Below are positions 5,513 through 9,858 of a stretch of 9,858 nucleotides of DNA, piece by piece (position 1 is the first letter of the stretch; the number at the start of each line of letters is the position of its first letter). A program made the translations under genes and the position numbers. The DNA lies in assembly GCA_030527085.1 (NCBI GenBank), contig JAUNBN010000034.1:1-9858 (forward strand). The letters are read 5' to 3'. The DNA is from Oscillospiraceae bacterium. Its GTDB lineage: Bacteria; Bacillota; Clostridia; Oscillospirales; Ruminococcaceae. The notes below the pieces were generated by a model. The model was not told the origin of the DNA. It searched no databases and worked only from the letters and a program-made list of their open reading frames with translations.

Positions 5513-7003
5513 TTATTTCGCCCAGCCGAAGGAGCACTTGACGGCCTTCTGCCAGCCCTCATAGAGGGACTTGCGGGTGGCTTCGTCCATCTTCGGCTCG
5601 AATACGCGGTCGATAGCCCAGTTCTTTACAACGTCTTCCTTGGTAGCCCAGTAGCCTACCGCCAGACCGGCGAGATAGGCGGCGCCCATGGCGGTCGTCT
5701 CAACGCACTTGGGGCGCTGGACCGGCGCGCCGATGATGTCGGCCTGGAACTGCATGAGGAAGTTGTTGGCGCAAGCGCCGCCGTCGACCTTGAGGGCCGC
5801 GAGCTTGTTGCCTGCGTCAGCCTCCATCGCGAACAGAACGTCAGCGGTCTGATACGCGAGGGACTCGAGGGTGGCGCGTACAAAGTGAGCCTTGTTCACG
5901 CCGCGGGTGAGGCCGACAACCGTGCCGCGGGCATACTGATCCCAATAGGGAGCGCCCAGACCGGCGAAGGCGGGAACGACATAGCAGCCGTTCGTGTCGG
6001 GTACGGACTCGGCCAGAGGCTCGGAGTCAGGGGACTTCTCGATCATCTTCAGCTCGTCGCGCAGCCACTGAATCGCGGCGCCGGCGATAAAGATGGAGCC
6101 CTCAAGGGCATACTCGACCTTGCCGTCGAGGCCCCAGGCTATGGTCGTAACGAGGCCGTTCTTGCTGTACTTGACCTGCTCGCCGATGTTCATGAGCATG
6201 AAGCAGCCGGTGCCGTAGGTGTTCTTCGCCTCGCCGGGATTGTAGCAGGTCTGGCCGAAGAGGGCCGCCTGCTGGTCGCCCGCGGCGCCGCCGATGGGTA
6301 CTTCGGCGCCGAACCACTCGGCGTCAGCCATGCCGTACACGCAGCTGGAGGGTTTGACCTCAGGCAGCATGGACTTCGGCACGTTGAGCTCCGCGAGGAT
6401 CTCGTCGTCCCACTTCTTCTCGACTATGTTGAACATAAGGGTACGGGAAGCGTTGGAGTAGTCGGTTACATGTACTTTGCCCTTGGAGAGCTTCCAGATG
6501 AGCCAGGTGTCGATGTTGCCGAAGAGCAGGTCGCCCTTCTCAGCGCGCTCGCGGACACCGGGTACGTTCTCGAGGATCCAGCGGACCTTCGTGCCGGAGA
6601 AGTAAGCGTCGATAACAAGACCCGTCTTCTCGCGGATCTTATCGACAAGGCCCTTGTCCTTCAGGCTGTCGCAGTACTCGGAGGTACGGCGGCACTGCCA
6701 GACTATAGCGTTGTAGACGGGCTCGCCGGTGTTCTTATCCCAAACGACCGTGGTCTCGCGCTGATTGGTTATGCCGATGGCGGCAATGTCGGTCGCCGCG
6801 ATGCCAAGCTTAGCCTGGGCTTCGCGCGCTACGCCTATCTGCGTAGCCCAAATCTCGTTAGCGTCATGCTCTACCCAGCCGGCCTGCGGATAAATCTGGG
6901 TAAACTCTTTCTGCGCAACACTGCAGATTTCGCCCTTCTCATTGAAGAGAATGCAGCGGTTGCTGGTAGTACCGGCGTCAAGCGCCATAACGTACTTTGC
7001 CAT
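5513..7003 (-). CDS. glpK: Glycerol kinase
   Basis: This cytosolic FGGY-family kinase makes sn-glycerol-3-phosphate from glycerol and ATP. The selected ATG begins MAKYVMALDAGTTSNRC, the normal N-terminus with the phosphate-binding DAGTTS loop, and is preceded by AAAGGGG. A longer frame adding 17 residues runs through a leader hairpin and is rejected. Length is 496, as usual. The GITNQRETTVVWD motif (about 77-89), WQCRRT (about 102-107) and the catalytic Asp at 243 in GGAAGDQQAALFGQ are all present. In place of the YHFYG loop of Gram-positive kinases, whose His is phosphorylated by HPr, this protein has AEWFG, so Glu229 occupies the His position by alignment. The gene opens the glycerol operon, with its own promoter upstream and 216 bases of structured spacer before the glpA-like gene. 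Identity is secure. Confidence 0.98.
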   Translation of the reverse strand: MAKYVMALDAGTTSNRCILFNEKGEICSVAQKEFTQIYPQAGWVEHDANEIWATQIGVAREAQAKLGIAATDIAAIGITNQRETTVVWDKNTGEPVYNAIVWQCRRTSEYCDSLKDKGLVDKIREKTGLVIDAYFSGTKVRWILENVPGVRERAEKGDLLFGNIDTWLIWKLSKGKVHVTDYSNASRTLMFNIVEKKWDDEILAELNVPKSMLPEVKPSSCVYGMADAEWFGAEVPIGGAAGDQQAALFGQTCYNPGEAKNTYGTGCFMLMNIGEQVKYSKNGLVTTIAWGLDGKVEYALEGSIFIAGAAIQWLRDELKMIEKSPDSEPLAESVPDTNGCYVVPAFAGLGAPYWDQYARGTVVGLTRGVNKAHFVRATLESLAYQTADVLFAMEADAGNKLAALKVDGGACANNFLMQFQADIIGAPVQRPKCVETTAMGAAYLAGLAVGYWATKEDVVKNWAIDRVFEPKMDEATRKSLYEGWQKAVKCSFGWAK

Positions 7004-7028
7004 AAATGTTCCCCTTTCGTTTTTTGCA

Positions 7029-7089
7029 CTCCGTATGGCTACGGAGCTATTCAAAACTAATAATCTGCCTTGTCTTTGGCGGACTATTA
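7029..7089 (-). promoter_or_regulatory. Two consecutive hairpins in the glpK leader
   Basis: The first hairpin (7058-7089) pairs TAATAGTCCGCC with GGCAGATTATTA around AAAGACAA. It has 11 of 12 pairs, one of them G-U, and is followed by GTTTTG, a short T-run. The second (7029-7046) is a perfect 7-bp stem CTCCGTA/TACGGAG with a GCCA loop, just above the ribosome binding site. Together they could act as an antitermination target of the kind used by glycerol regulators such as GlpP in Bacillus. The first stem is AT-rich at its base, which is weak for a terminator. Confidence 0.4.
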
Positions 7090-7184
7090 TGTTTTTACGG
7101 AAATAAAGCTTATACGGGGCATAAAAATAAGAGCCTCAAACTACTTAAACTGACTGGATAGAACCTATGTATGCCGCCGATTAT

Positions 7185-7198
7185 ATTAAGCGCTTTAC
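7185..7198 (-). promoter_or_regulatory. Weak cre-like palindrome in the glpK leader
   Basis: GTAAAGCGCTTAAT contains the palindrome AAGCGCTT and matches 11 of 14 positions of the catabolite-responsive element consensus TGWAARCGYTWWCW. It lies roughly 50 bases after the predicted transcription start, where CcpA roadblock sites can occur. The mismatches fall on the conserved outer T, G and C, so this may be chance. No ccpA or hprK gene is in view. Confidence 0.25.
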
Positions 7199-7252
7199 GC
7201 GCAAAAGACAAACCGAAGATAAGAGTCGAGTCTCTGTTCAATTACGGTTATT

Positions 7253-7281
7253 ATTATAGCATAATCGCCATTATTTGCAAA
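7253..7281 (-). promoter_or_regulatory. Sigma70-type promoter for glpK and the downstream operon
   Basis: On the minus strand TTTGCA (7276-7281) and TATAAT (7253-7258) are separated by 17 bases, with an extended -10 TG one base upstream. The predicted transcript starts near 7246 and has a leader of about 240 nt before glpK. Most of the spacer is an inverted repeat ATAAT-GGCG-ATTAT (7262-7275), which could be an operator, although such AT-rich repeats arise by chance. Confidence 0.75.
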
Positions 7282-7545
7282 TGTTTTTTGAAGTTTTTAA
7301 TGCGATAAGCGAGATTTCGTTATCTCTACTGAATTGTTCGTGAAATTTTCATCAAATTGCCCAGAGGTATTAACAAAGTGTCTCCTTTTCATCTCGTCTG
7401 TCCCTGCAAAAATATATGCCTGTCCCCTCGGAATAATCTCTCATTTTTAAGCCGGGGGCGCATCATTATTATAGCTCGGCGGCCGTCCTCCTCGAGTCGA
7501 TTTTCGCCGCTTTGTCCGGCGGGTTTTCATGTCTTAATTAACGGA
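7282..7545. other. Intergenic stretch with no convincing gene
   Basis: This is the stretch between the ptsI terminator and the glpK promoter. It is AT-richer than the genes. I see two very short minus-strand frames without ribosome binding sites, a 63-codon plus-strand frame starting at TTG without a ribosome binding site, and a direct repeat CTGTCCC (7398-7404 and 7420-7426) with 22-base spacing. None of these supports a gene. Confidence 0.6.
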
Positions 7546-7587
7546 TAAAAACGGCCCGCAAATCGCTTTCAGCGAGCTGCGAGCCGT
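7546..7587 (-). terminator. Strong intrinsic terminator of the ptsH-ptsI unit
   Basis: On the minus strand ACGGCTCGCA pairs with TGCGGGCCGT (10 pairs with one G-T). The inner part adds TCGCT/AGCGA around a short loop, and TTTTTAT follows directly. On the plus strand the T-run is only three bases long, so it acts mainly on minus-strand transcripts. It sits 135 bases after the ptsI stop and separates ptsHI from the glycerol operon. Confidence 0.9.
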
Positions 7588-7722
7588 TTGAAATTAGGTT
7601 CAGGCGGCTCTGTCCGCTCTTATGCCCACAGAGGCGGCCCAAAAGCGGGTTTAATCCTGTAATTCCTCACCGAAGGGTGGGCGAAAGCAAGGGAAACAGC
7701 GCGGGGCAGGGCACTCTCGCCG
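7588..7722 (-). ncRNA. Structured 3' UTR of ptsI or candidate small RNA, family unknown
   Basis: These 135 bases lie between the ptsI stop and its terminator and have no open frame, but they contain several good helices. CTGTTTCC (7692-7699) pairs with GGAA-TT-ACAG (7657-7666), with TT bulged. Inside it CACC/GGTG closes a CTTC loop (7668-7679). A separate stem CTCTGT (7628-7633) pairs perfectly with ACAGAG (7608-7613) around a 14-base loop. With the terminator this would make an RNA of about 170 nt. I considered 6S RNA because of the size and the TGAACCTAA string near 7600, but could not confirm it. It may simply be a structured 3' UTR. Confidence 0.4.
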
Positions 7723-9336
7723 CTATTCTATTGTAAGTGAACGAACCTGCCTTCTAACCTCAAGTATTTTTGAGGGCGACATTGAAAGCTCGTCTATTCC
7801 CGCACGCAGGAAGCGCTCTGTGAGCGTGATATCGGAGGCCAGCTCTCCGCAGATGCCGACCCATATTCCGGCGGCATGTGCGTTCTTCGCCGTGAGCTCT
7901 ATAAGCCTCAGCACCGCCTCGTTATGGGTGTCGGCAAAGCGCGCCACGGACTCGGCCGCGAGGGTGTACTGCGTCAAGTCGTTGGTGCCTATGCTGAAGA
8001 AATCCACTTTTTTTGCGAAAACGTCGCTCATAACCGCGGCTGCGGGCGTTTCTACCATAATACCGAGCTTTACGTTCTCATCAAAGGCAAGTCCCTCGTT
8101 TTCGAGCTCCGCCTTGACCTCATCGACACATCGGTGGATCTCGTCTATCTCCCATTCGGAAACTACCATCGGGAACATGATGAGCAGCTTGCCGAAGGCC
8201 GAGGCGCGAAACAGCGCGCGCAGCTGGGTTTTGAATATCCCGGGTCGCTCAAGGCAGATTCTCAGCGCGCGCATTCCGAGCGCGGGATTCTCCTCCTCGG
8301 GCAGCCCGAAATAATCTATCCGTTTGTCTGCGCCGATGTCCAGCGTGCGTATCACGACCTCGCGGCCCTGCATTTGCTCGAGGACGCTCTTGTAGGCGGC
8401 GAACTGCTTTTCCTCGTCAGGGTAATTGTCGCTCTCGAGATACAAGAACTCGCTGCGGAAGAGGCCCACCCCTCCCGCGTCGTTCGCCAGCGCCGCCTCA
8501 GCGTCTGCGGGGCTACCGATATTCGCAAAGAGCTTGACGGTTTTTCCGTCTTTAGTCCGGTTCTCCTTGCCTACCATTTCGGCCAGGAGCTTTTTCTTTT
8601 CCTCCAGCTCGGCGCGCTTCTCTTCGTAGGCGGCCAGAGTCTGCTCGTCGGGGTCTGCGGTAAGGGTTCCGGCGGCGGAGTCGAGCACCGCCTGCCTGCC
8701 GCCCAGCGACGCGCTTGCCCCCTCGAGCATTACAAGGGCAGGTATGCCCATCGTTCTCGAAAGAATGGCCGTGTGTGAGTTGGCGGAGCCCGCCGTGGTG
8801 GCTATGCCCAGCAGCAGGGAGCGGTCTACGGAGACCGTCTCGCTGGGCATGAGGTCGTCAGTGAGGATTATTGAGGGCTCCTCGAGAATGAGCTCTCCCC
8901 GTTTGCCTGTAAGAATACCAATAACGCGGTCGGAAATATCGCGCACGTCCGCCGCGCGCGCCTGCATATACTCGTTGTCCTCCATAGAGGAAAAAACCTC
9001 GGCAAAGGACTTTGCCGTCTCGTCCACCGCGTATTCCGCGTTGACGCTCTCCCCTTCTATCAGGGCGTTTATCGCGTCGATATAGTCCATGTCGTCGAGC
9101 ATCATGTGGTGTATTTCAAATATCTCCGCCTCGGCCTCTCCGACGCGCTCGAGAGCCTTTTCCTGAAGAGCCTCAAGCTCGGCGCCCGCCTTCTGACGCG
9201 CCGCTTCAAAGCGCTCCTTTTCAGCAGAAATATCGGAAGCCGTGCTTTTAAGCACCTCGGGCTTCGTTCTGTCGTAGAAGAATACCGGGCCGCACGCTAC
9301 ACCCTCGGCTACTCCCTTGCCTTTTAGAATTATCAT
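7723..9336 (-). CDS. ptsI: Phosphoenolpyruvate-protein phosphotransferase (enzyme I)
   Basis: Enzyme I autophosphorylates from PEP and passes the phosphoryl group to HPr, the first step of every PTS chain. The chain is 537 residues, somewhat shorter than the usual 570 or so, but all domains are present. The N-terminal part carries the helical HPr-binding region and the phospho-His at H188 in GSANSHTAILSR. The C-terminal TIM barrel has GVGLFRSEFLY, the IRTLDIGADK motif, GTNDLTQYTLA, and the catalytic Cys at about 496 in GICGELASD. The phospho-His loop reads SANSH rather than the common GRTSH, a mild variation. GGGAG precedes the ATG at a good spacing. The gene follows ptsH by 61 bases that contain a terminator-like hairpin. 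It should energise DhaM in the downstream operon as well as any sugar PTS elsewhere. Confidence 0.96.
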   Translation of the reverse strand: MIILKGKGVAEGVACGPVFFYDRTKPEVLKSTASDISAEKERFEAARQKAGAELEALQEKALERVGEAEAEIFEIHHMMLDDMDYIDAINALIEGESVNAEYAVDETAKSFAEVFSSMEDNEYMQARAADVRDISDRVIGILTGKRGELILEEPSIILTDDLMPSETVSVDRSLLLGIATTAGSANSHTAILSRTMGIPALVMLEGASASLGGRQAVLDSAAGTLTADPDEQTLAAYEEKRAELEEKKKLLAEMVGKENRTKDGKTVKLFANIGSPADAEAALANDAGGVGLFRSEFLYLESDNYPDEEKQFAAYKSVLEQMQGREVVIRTLDIGADKRIDYFGLPEEENPALGMRALRICLERPGIFKTQLRALFRASAFGKLLIMFPMVVSEWEIDEIHRCVDEVKAELENEGLAFDENVKLGIMVETPAAAVMSDVFAKKVDFFSIGTNDLTQYTLAAESVARFADTHNEAVLRLIELTAKNAHAAGIWVGICGELASDITLTERFLRAGIDELSMSPSKILEVRRQVRSLTIE

Positions 9337-9355
9337 TCAAATCTCCCGCAGAATA

Positions 9356-9391
9356 AAAGACGGGTTTTAAGCGTCTTGAACACCCGTCTTT
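9356..9391 (-). terminator. Terminator-like hairpin between ptsH and ptsI (likely partial)
   Basis: AAAGACGGGT (9382-9391 read on the minus strand) pairs perfectly over 10 bp with ACCCGTCTTT (9356-9365) around a 16-base loop, and the transcript continues TTATTC. This has the form of an intrinsic terminator. Since ptsI has its own ribosome binding site but no clear promoter, partial read-through is likely. That would give more HPr than enzyme I. Confidence 0.65.
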
Positions 9392-9397
9392 ATAAAT

Positions 9398-9655
9398 TTA
9401 GAAATTGTCGCTCAAAAACTGCTTTACAAATTCGGCGTTGGCCTCCTCGGCTCCGCCCTCAACTTCTACCGTTATGGTCTCGCCCTGCTTTACGCCGAGG
9501 GACATCACCGCAAAGAGCTTGCGCAGATCCGCGGCCTTTTCGCCCTTGCGGATGGTTACAACGGAATCGAGCTTCTGCGCCTCCTTAACGAGCTGTCCGG
9601 CGGGACGCGCGTGCAGGCCGTCCTTATCGTTTACAGTGAAATCAAAGCTTATCAT
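9398..9655 (-). CDS. ptsH: HPr-family phosphocarrier protein
   Basis: HPr is a small cytosolic carrier that moves the phosphoryl group from enzyme I to EIIA domains and, in this cluster, to DhaM. The length of 85 residues is standard. The active site KDGLHARPAGQLV places the phosphorylated His at residue 15, with R17 beside it. The second helix region reads RKLFAVMSLGV, where Gram-positive HPr normally has KSIMGVMSLGI, so position 46 is Lys instead of the Ser phosphorylated by HPr kinase. This carrier should work in transport but not in the classical Ser-P/CcpA signal. CCGGAGGAAACAAA precedes the ATG. It is the first gene after a good promoter and is followed by a terminator-like hairpin before ptsI. 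Confidence 0.96.
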   Translation of the reverse strand: MISFDFTVNDKDGLHARPAGQLVKEAQKLDSVVTIRKGEKAADLRKLFAVMSLGVKQGETITVEVEGGAEEANAEFVKQFLSDNF

Positions 9656-9685
9656 TTTGTTTCCTCCGGTTTAATTCGTAAAAAC

Positions 9686-9714
9686 ATAATAAAACATGCG
9701 GCTTCTAAAATCAA
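9686..9714 (-). promoter_or_regulatory. Sigma70-type promoter for ptsH-ptsI
   Basis: On the minus strand TTGATT (9709-9714) and TATTAT (9686-9691) are spaced by exactly 17 bases. The predicted start near 9679 gives a leader of about 24 nt, which includes the ptsH ribosome binding site. No operator or terminator was recognised in so short a leader. Confidence 0.7.
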
Positions 9715-9858
9715 GTCCGCGGGGTTTTAGGGAGTCTTCGGCGGTGGTGGTGCAGCATCATACCCGCTTTTGTGCCGCTTGATATGTTCTTATGTGCCCC
9801 GGCTGCGGCTTATCCACGCGTCACCGAACATTTAAAGCGTCGATGCGGCATATAGTTT
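9715..9858. other. Upstream sequence with no supported gene
   Basis: No minus-strand frame is open for more than about 15 codons from the window edge. A plus-strand frame from the ATG at 9792 (MCPGCGLSTRHR...) stays open to the edge but has no ribosome binding site. The stretch is probably the spacer upstream of the ptsHI promoter. Confidence 0.5.

Noticed and set aside
5885..7060. Plus-strand open frame of about 391 codons opposite glpK
   Set aside because: It is antisense to an unambiguous glycerol kinase, has no family features, and is a codon-bias shadow.
7297..7392. 31-codon minus-strand frame (MKRRHFVNTSG...)
   Set aside because: There is no proper ribosome binding site, and it lies upstream of the only good promoter in the region.
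7447..7530. 27-codon basic minus-strand frame (MKTRRTKRRKSTRGG...)
   Set aside because: It follows directly after a strong terminator, has no ribosome binding site and no promoter. The basic look comes from CGN/AAA-rich sequence.
7357..7548. 63-codon plus-strand frame starting at TTG
   Set aside because: No ribosome binding site, no motif, and composition of ordinary intergenic sequence.
7588..7722. Firm assignment of the ptsI 3' region as 6S RNA or RNase P RNA
   Set aside because: The conserved core strings of RNase P RNA are absent, and the 6S resemblance rests on size and one short string only, so the family is left open.
9810..9818. TTATCCACG, one mismatch from a DnaA box
   Set aside because: A single near-match with no cluster, no AT-rich unwinding region and no dnaA/dnaN context.
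9792..9857. Plus-strand frame MCPGCGLSTRHR... open to the window edge, zinc-ribbon-like start
   Set aside because: Only 22 codons are visible, with no ribosome binding site. A CxxC at the start is not enough evidence.

Overview
The window carries a minus-strand glycerol and dihydroxyacetone catabolic cluster preceded by the general phosphotransferase (PTS) genes. Apart from a 3' fragment at the extreme left, every supported gene is read right to left. The organism looks like an anaerobic, fairly GC-rich Firmicute of the class Clostridia. The signs are strong AGGAGG-type ribosome binding sites, a single-domain DhaM, and a glycerol-3-phosphate (G3P) dehydrogenase built as GlpA-like + FAD/NAD oxidoreductase + DUF1667. 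A gut-type lineage such as Oscillospirales or Christensenellales is a guess; the genus cannot be read from this window.

Layout in order of transcription: a sigma70-type promoter (9686-9714); ptsH (HPr); an intercistronic terminator-like hairpin; ptsI (enzyme I); a 135-nt structured 3' region ending in a strong intrinsic terminator (7546-7587); about 260 nt with no convincing gene; a good promoter (7253-7281) with a roughly 240-nt leader; glpK; a 216-nt gap rich in RNA-structure potential; then a tight run of glpA-like, FAD/NAD oxidoreductase, DUF1667 protein, dhaK, dhaL and dhaM. The cluster ends at a bidirectional terminator (71-110) shared with a convergent plus-strand gene, of which only the last 17 codons are visible.

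How the genes fit together: GlpK makes G3P from glycerol, and the three-gene oxidoreductase set would oxidise G3P to dihydroxyacetone phosphate (DHAP). DhaK and DhaL phosphorylate dihydroxyacetone to DHAP, using a phosphoryl group passed from PEP through EI, HPr and DhaM. DhaM here is only the EIIA-like domain, so it needs a separate HPr and EI, and both are encoded just upstream. No glycerol facilitator and no glycerol dehydrogenase are present.

The points most worth a second look are these. HPr has Lys where Ser46 should be. GlpK has Glu where the HPr-phosphorylated His of Gram-positive glycerol kinases should be. The glpK-glpA gap can form a nested RNA structure followed by a GC hairpin and mutually exclusive helices next to the glpA ribosome binding site. 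The ptsI 3' UTR looks like a structured RNA of a family I cannot name. The GlpA/FAD-NAD/DUF1667 set replaces GlpABC.
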